In this document: positions 10,501 through 22,133 of the stretch, piece after piece
How the letters are laid out: every line of letters starts with the position of its first letter
Numbering within the stretch: the stretch's first letter is position 1
Assembly (NCBI GenBank): GCA_022559845.1
Contig: CM040118.1
Location: 156,322,331 to 156,386,330 of the forward strand
DNA: 64,000 nt
Reading direction: 5' to 3'
Source of the DNA: Amorphophallus konjac
Lineage: Eukaryota; Streptophyta; Magnoliopsida; Alismatales; Araceae
Notes under the pieces: model-generated
Databases searched by the model: none
What the model saw: the letters and a program-made list of their open reading frames with translations, nothing else
Told to the model about the DNA's origin: nothing
Made by a program: the position numbers and the translations under genes

Positions 10501-13500
10501 ATGCTCGTCTCCACGCGATTAAGGAGACAGAGGAAGACGAAGGCGGACTAGTAGAAGGTAGACTGAAAGTTTGTTCCAAGTCTGCACATGTCTTATTTGA
10601 TATAGGTGCATCACATTCTTTTATTTCCAAGAAGTTTGCTAACCCACTGCCTATGGAACCGGAATGGATGAAAATATTTTTATCTACTCCTCTCGGAGAT
10701 GAAACCGATATTACTCACCATTATCAAAACTGTGATGTCTTAGTAAAAGGAAGAAATCTTCCTATCAATCTCATATGTTTAGACCTAAAGGAATATGACG
10801 TCATATTGGGAGAAGATTGGTTATCTAGGTATCAGGCAACTGTGGATTGCCGTAACAGCATAGTTACTTTCAAGGACTTTCAAGAACTAGTCTATTCTAG
10901 CACTAAGAGTCGGAGCAAGTCACCTCTTATTTCGGCTCTCCGAGCTAGCAAGCTAATAAGGAAAGGATGTGTATCTTTCCTTGCTTTTGTCACCATTAAG
11001 GAGACTAAGGAAACTAAGCTAGAAGACATCCCAGTTGTGCAAGAATTTCCGGACGTGTTTCCGAAGGAATTGCCTGGATTACCCCCACAAAGAGAAGTGG
11101 CCTTCACCATCGATTTAGTCCCTAGTGCTGGACCAGTTTCTAAGGCACCATATAGGATGTCCCCTGCCGAACTCAAGGAGCTGAAGGAGCAATTGATGGA
11201 ACTTCTCAAGAAGGGATTTATTAGACAAGCACTTCCCCGTGGGGAGCACCTATGCTATTTGTAAAGAAGAAAGATGGATCCATGAGGTTATGCATCGACT
11301 ATCGACAGTTGAATCATCTCACTATCAAGAACAAGTATCCACTGCCAAGAATCGATGAGTTATTTGATCAAATATCTGGATCCAAGTATTTTTCAAAGAT
11401 TGATCTCAGGTCAGGGTATCACCAACTAAGGATCAAGGATGAGGACATTCATAAGACCGCATTCAGGAGCAGGTATGACCATTATGAGTTTGTTGTTATG
11501 CCTTTCGGACTAACAAATGCCCCTGCTGCCTTTATGCAGTTGATGAATAGTATATTCAGATCTTATCTAGATCAGTTCGTGGTGGTTTCATTGATGATAT
11601 ATTGATTTACTCCAAGACCAAGGGAGAGCATGAGGAACATTTAAGGATTGCATTACAGATATTGAGGACAAATCAGCCATATGCAAAGCTCAACAAATGT
11701 GAATTTTGGTTAAGAGAAGTAGCTTTCTTGGGGCATGTTATATCAAAGGATGGTTTATCCGTAGATCCATCAAAGGTTGATGCTGTAAGGAATTGGGAAA
11801 GATCGACCAATGCTAGCGAGGTCCGTAGTTTCTTGGGTCTTGCGGGCTACTATCGGCGATTCATCAAGGATTTCTCCAAGATAGCCGTACCACTCACTAG
11901 GCTAACTCACAAGGAGATACGCTATGAATGGAGCGAGGATTGTGAACGAAGCATCCAAGCTCTCAAGGATCACTTGACTACTGTCCCAGCCTTAGCTCTA
12001 CCAATTGAAGGAGAAAAGTTCGAAGTGTACACTGATGCATCTGGCATTGGCCTCGGATGTGTTTTAAGGCAACAAGGGAAGGTTATAGCCAACTCTTCAC
12101 GCCAGTTGAAGAAGCACGAGAAGAACTACCCAGTTCATGATCTAGAATTGGCTGCGGTCGTATTTGCACTAAAGATATGGAGACATTATCTTTATGGAGT
12201 ACAGTTTCTTGTATACTCTGACCATAAAAGCCTTAAGTATCTCTTCTCTCAGAAGGAATTGAATATGAGGCAAAGACGTTGGCTAGAATATCTTAAGGAC
12301 TTCGACTTTACTATACAATATCATCCTGGAAAGGGTAATCCGGTAGCTGATGCCCTTAGTCGAATGCCGAGAGCATTATTAGCCAATTGTATGATTCAGG
12401 AGTGGAAGTTGCTAGAACAATTTACTAGACTTAATATGAGCATGGACAAGGACAGTAGGTGTGTCACCTTATCCCACATGAGCATATAGTCAGATTTGCT
12501 ACCCGAAATACAAGGACTCCAAGGTAGTGATCCGGTATTAGTAGAAATCAAGGGCAAACTAGAAGGACAATCTGTGTTCCAACTAGCTTCAGATGGAAGG
12601 TTGTTATTCCAAAATAGAACTTGTATACCGGATTGTCCAGAATTAAAGAAGAAGATCTTAGATGAATCTCACAGATCAAGGTACACAATTCATCCAAGAT
12701 CTACTAAGATGTATCAAGATTTAAAAAGGACCTTCTGGTGGCCTAAAATGAAGAGAGAAGTCGCGGACTTTGTGTCTCGCTGTCTCACCTGCTAACAAGT
12801 TAAGGCTGAACACCAGAAGCCTGCCGGAAAGCTACATCCTCTGGATATTCCCAAATGGAAGTGGGAGGATATTGGTATGGATTTCATCATGGGTCTAACT
12901 AAATCAAAAGGAGGATATGATGGAATATGGGTTATCATTGATCGATTGGCCAAATCAGCACACTTCTTGCCAATCAAGAGTCGATGGTCAGTTGATGTTC
13001 TGGCTACATTATACATAAAAGAGATAGTCATATTACATGGCATTCCTGTTTCAATCGTGTCTGACAGAGATCCCCATTTTACTTCGCATTTTTGGAAAGG
13101 ACTACAATATTCGTTGGGATCGAGACTTAACTTTAGTACAGCTTTTCATCCTCAAACGGATGGTTAGACCGAGAGAACCAATCAGGTGGTTGAGGATATG
13201 CTCAGGGCTTGCATCATTGATTTTGGAGGAAGCTGGCATGATCACTTGCCTCTAGTTGAATTTGCATACAATAATAGCTACCAGGCAAGTATACAAATGG
13301 CACCTTTCGAAGCCTTATACGGAAGGAGTTGCCGATCACCCTTATGCTGGGACGAAGTTGGAGAGAAACAACTATTAGGTCCAGATATGGTAAGGGATAT
13401 CACCAAGAAGATACAGTTGATTAGAGAAAGACTGCAAGTAGCTCAGTCTAGACAAAAGACTTATGCTGATACAAGAAGAAGAGATCTCGAATTCCAAGTC

Positions 13501-13914
13501 GGAGATCACGTCTTTCTCAAGATATCACCTGGACGTGGAATAAGGAGATTTGGTGTTAAGGGTAAACTTACACCAAGGTTTATTGGACCTTTTGAGATAC
13601 TGGAAAGAGTTGGCGAGGTTGCTCATCGCATCGCATTGCCTCCTCAATTGTCTGAAGTTCATAATGTATTCCATATATCAATGTTGAAGAAATATGTGCA
13701 TGATCCGTCACATATCATTGATCATGGAGACCTGGTAATTCAAAGGGATCTCACTTATGAACAAAAGCCCATGAAGATCCTTGATCGCGAGGTACGGACA
13801 TTAAGGAATAAAGTTATCCCCATGTTAAAGGTGCAATGGAATAAATGTTCAGAACACGAAGCCACATGGGAGACCGAGGAGTATATGAGGAAACGATTCC
13901 TGAACTTATTCTAA
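10501..13914 (+). pseudogene. pol: A1 Pol: protease, RT, RNase H, integrase, chromodomain-like tail; broken
   Basis: Order is typical Ty3. Protease has DIGASHSF (Asp codon 10599-10601), where family members usually have DTGA or DSGA. RT follows from about 11050: [20 protein letters not shown] at 11291 and the FIDD catalytic box near 11594. RNase H has YTDAS near 12028. Integrase has an HH-CC finger at about 12670-12790 and D-D-35-E (codons 12880, 13063, 13171). The tail at 13765-13914 (LDREVRTLRNK...VQWN...ATWE) resembles a chromodomain. Breaks: one-base deletions near 11230 and just before the FIDD box near 11590, and stops at 12487 (TAG), 12793 (TAA) and 13165 (TAG). No enzyme can be made whole. 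Confidence 0.92.
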
Positions 13915-13986
13915 AAAGGTATATAACTCTACACTCTCCATATATATATAAATATATGCGATTGAATTTGGGGACCAAATTCTTTT

Positions 13987-13999
13987 AAGTGGGGGAGGG
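13987..13999 (+). other. A1 polypurine tract
   Basis: AAGTGGGGGAGGG directly precedes the 3' LTR at 14000 and primes plus-strand DNA. B has the near-identical AAGTAGGGGAGGG at 30763. Confidence 0.85.
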
Positions 14000-16860
14000 T
14001 GTAGCAGCCCTGGTAAAAAATAAAAGGAAATAAAAACCCCAATTGATCAAAATAAGATTAAAAGATTTAAAGAAGTGAATAATAAACCAAAATGTAAATA
14101 ACGCCTTGATTCAAGGCGCTACTTCAAAAAGAAAAGCCCTTATACAAGGCGCGAATTCCAGAAAGGACGCCCACAGCAGATGTCATCAATTCCCAAACGG
14201 CCAAAATAATAAAAATGGCAAGTAAACGTGACGCCCTCCACATGGACGCGTTTTACATAAGAAATGACATTAACCAAGGCGTCAATTTAAATTAACGCCC
14301 TGACGTAAGGCGTTAATTCCATTTGTGTTCCGTTCAAGTTTCGTTCGAACCAGGAGACTATCCAGAGCAAGTTTCTGGATTACTACGTAAAAGATTTGTT
14401 ATAGAAAGGACTCTAACAGGGAAATAGATCTTCCAATCAAACTCTAACTCTATTAGGGTTCCTAAAACTCTATAAATATCCTCCCGATCGACCTAGACCG
14501 CTATTTTGGCGATCTGTTTCATCGTGCTGCTGCTGTCAACCGTGAAGAACATGTGTTCTTCTTCCTCTGCCTTCAGTTGAGTATTATGAAGAAAACTAAT
14601 GCTTCTTCATCTTATTCTCCTGTAGGTTGCCTGCATCGAGAAGGAACTCTCATATAGTTGAAGGATGTGGAGTTCTTCATCATCTTCTTCTTCTTCCGGT
14701 GATCAGAAGACTCTGTTGCAAACAGAGTATCATTTTCTCTTCACAAATCCTAACCGTGTCTTCACCCAGATCAGTAAGGTAGGTTTTCTCAAGAACGTAG
14801 CCCAAACTAGTTTAATTCCATCATAATACCATCATGGCATGCATGAATATAGTTTTTTTACAGTTTTTAAAAGGGTTTTCTGTGGATTTTAAAAAAAGAA
14901 GCGACTCTATCAAGGGCGCTAATTTAAAGAAACGACCACGCCTAGGTCGCTAATTCTAGTTTTGACGTCCTGCATTGAGTCGTCAATTTCATCTAATTAT
15001 TAAATTACCCACATTTAAAACCTTTATGTTTATCCAAAACATGATTCTAATTTAATGCATGATCATAGTTGTCGAATCCTGCTATTTTTTCTCTTCCTGA
15101 CAGTGTGATTCCTTTTTCTGAAATTTTATTATCCTTGAAATTACCCCTGTTCCTATTAATCCTGGAACATCTTGAATTAACGACCTGAGGAAGGTCGTCT
15201 CTTATTGAACTGACGCCCTAGAACAGGGCACTAATTGAAAAGTAACGCCCCTGTCCAGGGCGCGTTTTTATTAAAATTCCATATTATCTAAATTCTGCAA
15301 AATAGAAATACAGAATGAACGACTGCTGAACAAGCCGTCAATTTATAAATAAACGCCCCTGTATAAGGCGTTAATTTTATGATTAATGACTTAGATTAAG
15401 TCGCTATTTTCCTGTGATACTATTTTATACTGCTATTGTTAACCGAGGGTTTCATATGTATATTATATATATATATATCGGCACTATATTCCAGTCCGTG
15501 AATATAGTCCCATGTTTCATGATGTTTTATCAATTACCCACTAACTCTCAGTGACATACAAGCTCTCCATTGGACATTCCGTTCCTTTGGACTAGTGAGT
15601 TAGTCATAAAGATCTCCGTAAGACTCATCGAGCCTTGGATTCCCTCAAGGCCGACTGAGCTGGTTGTACCATAAAAACCTATCACACTATTTTTTCCATG
15701 TCACTCTATAAGAAACAAGGTATACCGGCCCTCATGTTATGCTATGTGTATAATATGAGAAGTATCTAAATAAATGGGGAAAGCATGTCTTTATTGAGAT
15801 GTTCTTGTGGACCCCAATTCTATATCAACATTATTATGATGTTCTTGTGGACCTCAATTCTATATTAAAAGAGTGACCGTCTACTTGCGGGCACTTACTT
15901 GTCATGGTACCCAGGTTAGGGAACCAATTTCTCCTAATTTTATCGATACTCGTGATTACACCGTTGTTATCATCATTATGGTCATGTTCAAATCGTTGAA
16001 ATGCTATCTACCTCTAAGTTCATACAAGTTCTTTATCCTTGAAACTCCATATTGGCTATACACCAAGTGGATGTCAACATACATGATCAATGCCTGCGCA
16101 TATAGGGCCCGATCTGGTCCTGGGAGGAGCACCCAAAAGTACTAGTGCCCATGGGAGTTGTAATGATAATGGTATTGACATTGTACCGAAGTGCATGACT
16201 AGCTTGATTGGACATTCCACAAAAATCTCGTACTTGACTCAACTTGACATGACAAGACTTGCTTGACCCGAAAAAGGGTAATTTATGTACTTGCTTGCTT
16301 GAAACGTGATAGCCAAGTTCTCGACATGACATGATGAAATTACTTGCTTGAACATCCTGACATCTATTACTTGAAAGTTCATGCATAGTTCACCTTGTTA
16401 TCTTGTTGATATACTCTCTATCTTGTCATTTTACGCGAGCATGCATAGCTATAGTGCATTCATAAAAATGTAATTACTTAAACCCCTTGCTAGTTCTTGA
16501 GATATAATTTCCTACTGAGCGTTCGCTCACTCAGTGTTTCCATACTTTTCAGGTAAGTCCGATGACGAGACCCAAACCGACGGGGAAGGTCAAGAGTGAA
16601 AGAGTTAGAGCTATTCAAGTGTCCATTCGTCCTGTCTTCTCTATATTTTTGTTGAGTCAGAAATGTACCTTTCTTTTTATTGAGTCTAGTATTTGCAAGG
16701 GTTTGTAATAGACACATTCTTATTAAAGGAATAAATGGATTGGGTTATCTTTATATTTGCGCACTCTGTCTTTGTGTCGAATACACTACTACTCTGATTG
16801 ACATGATTGATATAAACTCGTCACGCATCTACGGGTATCTTCCGCGCTCGGGGCGTGACA
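14000..16860 (+). repeat. Element A1 3' LTR
   Basis: A 2861-bp direct copy of 6530-9394. Differences are mostly single substitutions and a shorter (AT)n run near 15466. It ends CGGGGCGTGACA, after which B's LTR resumes. Confidence 0.92.
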
Positions 16861-16941
16861 CTTGAAGTTGCTGCCGTAGCTTCTTCTTCCTCTAAATCTC
16901 GTGACCCTTTTCCTTTGTACAAGAGGTAGGTTTTCTCAAGA
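16861..16941 (+). repeat. Element B 5' LTR, segment 2
   Basis: This 81-bp piece reads on from 6529 and matches B's 3' LTR at about 59022-59102 (TGCCGTAGCTT, then GTACAAGAGGTAGGTTTTCT). It ends with CAAGA (16937-16941), duplicated after element C at 23975-23979. Confidence 0.85.
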
Positions 16942-18030
16942 TGATGCGGGACAGGATGCGAACCTTAGACTCTAGCTCGTGAACATCCCTAAGTGAGGGA
17001 AACCCGTGGATCTACACGGTTGGAAACCGGCAATGAGTCTCGGGTATCTGCTTTTGTACGTGCTCGGATCGAGTCAAGGGACGGGTTCCACTCACTCACT
17101 CTCGCAACGTTGATAAAATTATAACAAGCTAGGACCTATCACATGCAAGCAGTGGCATATAGAAATATATATGAGTAAAGCAAATGCCAAGTGGGGTGCG
17201 GACACGATACCTCCACGCTCCGGGCGTGTGAAGACAACCTCGGCCGAAACTCGTACTCCCGATGTACAGTAAATGAATAATTACAACAGTGAAATTTATC
17301 GCCCACTCCACGCAGGGAGGTAAAGGGCTACACAAACATGTCGGGAGCACCGAATTTGGGTTGACGGGCAGCAAGGAGGCGGGTTCCGGGCGGCGGCGGG
17401 CAGCGGCTCCGGTTCTACTATTTGCTGGTTGGCAGGACAGCGAACACGGACGTCCAAAGGGACGTTGACCTCCTGGGATCTGCTGAAGGTGGCGGGGCAC
17501 CAGGACGGTGGCGGAGGGTCCCTGGTCGACCCAGGGAGTGGCGGTTGCTGAAGCTATCCCAGCGTATTTTTGTTGGAATTATCCTGTGACCCCCTTTTGC
17601 AGGCCTGCCTCGGAGCAGAAATGCACGCTTCCACGAGAACGGCCGGTACGCCCAGATCCGGTGTTGGATGGTGACGCAGTTGGCAATGTTGGAAAGAGGA
17701 CTCAAAAAGCTACGACATATGTTGATTTCAGGTCCATCCAGTAAAAGGATTGAAATTGAAAATGACTGTGGCACAGATTCTTTTCTGGCTCAGAATCCAG
17801 ATCCAATAGAACAGGAGGGGAGCTATCTAAAGATGATTTTTGACTGAGGGGTTGGTGGTGCATTTAGGGCTTGTGGAATTTATGGGTGAAAGAGGACTAT
17901 GTGGGGGACGTACACAATTATTTTGGGAATTTTCAGAGGTGTTTTGAGGGGCGGGAAAAATAGAAGAACATGACTCTGTCACCCAGATCTGCTGATGGGC
18001 AGACTGTTAGGGGTGGAACTAAAATACAAG
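16942..18030 (-). repeat. Element C left LTR, partial outer unit
   Basis: It starts (plus strand) TGATGCGGGACAGG and tracks the right LTR closely from 22134 through the GGACGGGTTCCACTCACTCA region. It stops at GGAACTAAAATACAAG, where the neighbouring unit continues differently. It is therefore only the 3' part (in element orientation) of an LTR. ORFs at 17129-17500 and 17418-17774 (minus) recur in the right LTR and look incidental. Confidence 0.75.
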
Positions 18031-19992
18031 TAATGCGGGACGAGACGCAAACCTGGGACTCTAGCTTACGGATGTCCCTAAGCGAGTAAAACGCGTGGAT
18101 CTGCACGGTTGAGAAACTGGCAATGAGCTTGGGTGGTCAACTCTCTCTCAAACCCGGATCAGGTCACGGGACGGGTTTTGCCCTCTCTCGCAGCGGTGAT
18201 TGAAGGTATTTAACGAGCTAGTTTAACCTATCACTCGCAAGTAGCGGCATATAGAAATATACGAAGTAAGCAAAATGCCAAAGAGGGGAGCGGAAACGAT
18301 ACCTCCACGCTACCGGGCGTGGGGAAGGCGACCCTGGCCAAGACTCGTACTCCCGGTACAAATAATTCACAATAATTACAGAAATGATTTTATTGCCCAC
18401 TCCACGTAGGGAGGTAAAGGGCGATACAATGACGCCGGGAGTATCGAACTCATGTTGACGGGCAGCAAGCTGGAAGGCTCTCGGGCCGGAGACGGGATGC
18501 TGGTCCGGCTCAGTTCTGCGGGGCCTACGGGACAGCAGGCGGGTCCGGCTGCTAAGACGGCAGTGCTCGAGCGTCTCCTTGCTGCGGCGACCGGTTGGTA
18601 GGTTGTTGAGGGGTTGCTGGTCGATCTTCGGGAGCGGCGGTCACCGAATATGAGCCGGCGTATTTTATCAGAATTAACTGGTGGACTGCTCTGCTGGCCT
18701 GTTCACGGATAAGAATTGCGCGCCTCCACAAAAATAATTGTTGCGCCCAGATCCGGAGGCGGATCGAGGCGAGATCGGTGTCATTGGACTGAGGACTCAA
18801 ATGGCTACAACATAAATTAATTTCATGACCATCCATCAAAGTAATTGGAAATGAAAACCACTGTTCCCACAGGAATTTTTACTGGCTCGGATTACTGACA
18901 GTCAGGACAGAACATGATCTGCCGAAAAATGAGTTTTAACTGATAAGGGAATGGTAGTTATGGATCTTGGGAATTTTATGGTGGGTGGAGGGGAATGTGT
19001 GGGACATGCTCAAATTGTTTGGTATTTTTTGGAGATGGTTAAGGGGGCGTGAAAAAAAGAAGAACAAGACACTATCTCGCAGATCTGCTGATGGGTAGAC
19101 TGTCAGGGGTGGAACTAAAATACTGGTAAAAATAGCAAACGACGTCTGATTGACACAAAATTTAAAATGGGAGGTAGTAACAACAAGGGGGATTATCTCT
19201 CAAAATTTGAAGATCATTAGATACACGGATTGGGAGGACCAACCTTTTCTCTTAGCTTCTGCTCTAGATCTCGAAATCCTGGATAGCATTTCAAAGAACT
19301 GGTTGCGGCGGCTCGACGGCGGCACGAACGGAGGCGGCGGCGGCGGTGGCTGAGCTTCACACCCAGGGGGAGGGATAGAACTTGGAATCACTCCAAGAAT
19401 ATGGCTTCACACCATGGATTTCTGTTGCATTCTCTGCTGCAAGAAGGGGAGAGGGAGGGGGCGCCCTTGGGTAATTGGAATTTCTAACAATTTCTTCTCA
19501 TTAATCTATGGAAATATGGAAAATACATGGGTTTTATATGAAATATAAATGACCTAAACTAACCTCAGATCTAGGGTTAGGGAGGGTTAATTAGGGGAGA
19601 GAAGAAATTTCTGCCATGTGGTCAAATACAACAAATATAAACTAAAAAAAGGGGGGGAATGGGGGAATTGTTTAATCCCCCATATGGGGACAAAAGTGGG
19701 GGCGCCCCCTTCATGGAGTCAACATGGGGGGACTTGGTCAAGAGTCTATCTTGGACCATAGACCAGCCCCACATGGGTCCTAGAGAGCCTAGGTGGCTCA
19801 ATGGGAGAGAGGGTGGGGGTCCCGCCGGGCCTACATGGCCTTTTTGCAAAGAAACCCAATGATTTCTAAAGACTAACCCATTGGCTTATAATGCCATACA
19901 ATTGCAAACCCAATTAACCCATGGATATAAATGCAAACAAAAGGATACAAATGCAAAAATAAAATGTTAGTGTCCAGTGTTGAATCCCATCA
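18031..19992 (-). repeat. Element C left LTR, second diverged full-length unit
   Basis: It begins TAATGCGGGACG (plus strand), is similar but clearly more diverged from the right LTR than the outer unit is, and ends TTGAATCCCATCA like the right LTR's CCCATCA end. It includes a run of GGC repeats near 19330. The two tandem units probably come from different family members joined by recombination. Confidence 0.7.
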
Positions 19993-22118
19993 ATTCTCCA
20001 CGGGTGGAAAGAACTTGACCCCGTCGAGTAAGGGGTGCGGCTGCTCGTATGGCTCCTGCGGATCTATCACCGTACCAGGTATCGCAGAGTACGCTCCACT
20101 CCACGTAATCGTCACCTGCTCATCTCATATATATTCGATATGCACATGCTACTATGGAATGAGGCTAGTGGTGGACACTCCGGGGTGGGGTCACTCTCAA
20201 AGGGAGGAGACGGTTCAAGACTCACTTGGAATCACCGCTGGGTCCCTTTTTGTGACTAGATCCGAGACATTGTTGTAGAGCTTATCCTAAATTCTGGCAA
20301 GTTCTACAACACATTCATTAGACCTGACTTGCCTCACACTCGAAAAGGGACTGACATCACGAGCTTGCAATAGACCGACTATGCAACTCCTAATATGCTC
20401 GACACATGCATGTGCAGACTCGGAAAAAATAAACAAAGACACAGACTCACACATAACCCTAAACACACCTACTGTTAGACCGACCCATACATATGCAATG
20501 GTGGACCAGGACATCTGAATGTGTGCCATGCATACACACGACGCAACCTAATATTGGTGGAATGGAATCCTAGACATCCTAACATGCACCATTCATACAC
20601 TGACGGTCCTTTGTATTTGGAAGGTTTTGGTGGGCTAGGCGTGGAAGGTTTGGGTGGGCTAGGAGAGCCGAATTTACTTTTTCTGTACCCCAATGAATGG
20701 GCTCCTTGCGGAGTGTAGGTGGACTGGCCCGTGGGGTAGGGGTGTGATACGGGACTTCCCTAACAAGGTGGAATGGTGGTTGTGGGTCACGAGGCTCACT
20801 AAGGAAGGGATCGAAGGGATCAAAGAATGTGTGACCCCTCGATATGGGTTCCCTCATGACACGGTCCCAAGGTTGAAATTCTTGAAGGTGTAAATGATCA
20901 CCTTTATTCATTGTGGTAGGTGGGACGGCGGTCATATGTAGAAAATATGGTTCCTCCCTCGAGATAAGTGGAATGAAATTAGGCTCGACCGGCATGGGGA
21001 GGAATATAAGAACCTCCATGGTGACATGACCCACAGTGCACACGGAGGTAATGGACCCTAAGGCTAGATGTGTGAAGCTGCGACGATTGGGTTGGTCGAA
21101 GCCTCGGGCCAACATACACGTCAACTTCAATTGCCAGTCTAATCCCTTAACGAGGTCTTCCAATGTATCAACATGGTGAGAAGTTTGAAAAGTGGTGTGG
21201 AATGAGTTGACGGGCGCTAGTTGTAGTGCGGGGTCCGTGGATGGGTAACAAGGTGCATTAGGGATCAAGCCTATCTTGAGCTAGCTAAGAAGTGGCTCGG
21301 CGATGAATAGCTTTCCCGTTAGAAATACGGGTGGATCCAAATTAGGTGCCTCTGAATAAAGATCGGAAGGTAAAGTAGGTGGCAAAGGAGCTCTAGGGGA
21401 AGGGTTCCCCAGCTGGGGTGGGTGAGGCCGTGGGGCAGAAGCGTCTTGCCTTGTGGGCTCATGTGGCTGGCCGATCGGCTGGGCACTCTGCTGACAGGTA
21501 GATGCTCACCGTAGGGCAGCATCAAACCTTGACTCGAGAGGCTCAACCTCTAGAGCGACCAGATAAGAATGCTCCAGAGTGGTCACATCGCGGCAAAGCA
21601 ATTCAAACTAGTAGTGAAGCCGCAAACCTCTCCGGAACTTAAATGCGATCGTGGTGCTCTTCTCTCCAACTCCACTTCCCAACTGGTACTCATCAAAGTC
21701 ACTAATGTACTCAGCCACAGACTTGTTGCCTTAGACAGGTCTGATCGGGGCTTTCTCTTGCATTGGGGGCACTTGGGCGTAGGGGTTGGCCATAGTTGCA
21801 AGAGATGGGAATTGGTTCCCCTAGGAGTGGGCATGCATTGGAACAAAGTGCAAGAGGCTTTTTTTTTCTTTTTTTATGCAAAACTAATGCAAGCACCTAG
21901 ACACTCTACATGGTGACAAGGGGTAAAATGCGGACTCGAATACAAACCTATACTCAACCAGTATCCGGTACATGGCGGAGATTTGATCCGAAGATCGCAC
22001 TCATGCAAGTGTGTCACGTTCCCTATAGGCATAACCTATCGTTCCGGAGGCACCTTTTAATATACTGGGTAAAGGGCGCAATATGAAACCTTGGACCGAC
22101 TACCCTAGACTCTAAGCC
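19993..22118 (-). other. Element C interior, no retrotransposon enzymes seen
   Basis: Apart from the 229-aa ORF at 20579-21268, minus-strand ORFs at 21319-21546 and 21583-21846 are short. The latter contains CPQCKRK, and an overlapping frame has CNYGQP, which may be relics of Gag zinc knuckles. No RT, RNase H or integrase motif was found in six frames. Confidence 0.5.
20579..21268 (-). CDS. 229-aa ORF in element C, unknown function
   Basis: This is the longest open frame in element C. It begins MIPNAPCYPSTDPALQLAP and ends LPNTKDRQCMNGAC. It is rich in Pro and His, with no signal peptide, membrane segment or catalytic motif I can identify. The middle (THLALGSITSVCTVGHVTME) has the texture of a decayed retroviral-type protease, but no DTGA box is present. 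It follows, in element orientation, a region with possible zinc-knuckle remnants, so it may be a relic of gag-protease rather than a separate gene. A chance ORF is also possible. Confidence 0.3.
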   Translation of the reverse strand: MIPNAPCYPSTDPALQLAPVNSFHTTFQTSHHVDTLEDLVKGLDWQLKLTCMLARGFDQPNRRSFTHLALGSITSVCTVGHVTMEVLIFLPMPVEPNFIPLISREEPYFLHMTAVPPTTMNKGDHLHLQEFQPWDRVMREPISRGHTFFDPFDPFLSEPRDPQPPFHLVREVPYHTPTPRASPPTLRKEPIHWGTEKVNSALLAHPNLPRLAHQNLPNTKDRQCMNGAC

Positions 22119-22130
22119 GCTCTGATACCA
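22119..22130 (-). other. Element C primer-binding site
   Basis: GCTCTGATACCA on the plus strand is the complement of TGGTATCAGAGC, the initiator-Met site. It lies three bases left of the right LTR and fixes C on the minus strand. Confidence 0.85.
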
Positions 22131-22133
22131 ATT

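Larger units (their letters stand above)
6530..16860 (+). mobile_element. Element A1: Tekay/Del-like Ty3 chromovirus nested in B's 5' LTR
   Basis: A 10.3-kb element with LTRs at 6530-9394 and 14000-16860. It has a slightly decayed primer-binding site, gag-pol at 9564-13914 and a polypurine tract before the 3' LTR. The flanks CTTAC (6525-6529) and CTTGA (16861-16865) agree at three of five bases, an eroded duplication. The junction is supported because B's LTR reads on at 16861 as in its other copy near 59015. The LTRs differ at about 14 of the first 600 bp, so A1 is the youngest datable insertion. It is close to B in protein and LTR style. Confidence 0.92.

Noticed and set aside
6525..16865. 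A perfect TSD for A1
   Set aside because: CTTAC and CTTGA agree at only three of five bases. The insertion is supported by LTR structure and continuity of B, not by a perfect duplication.
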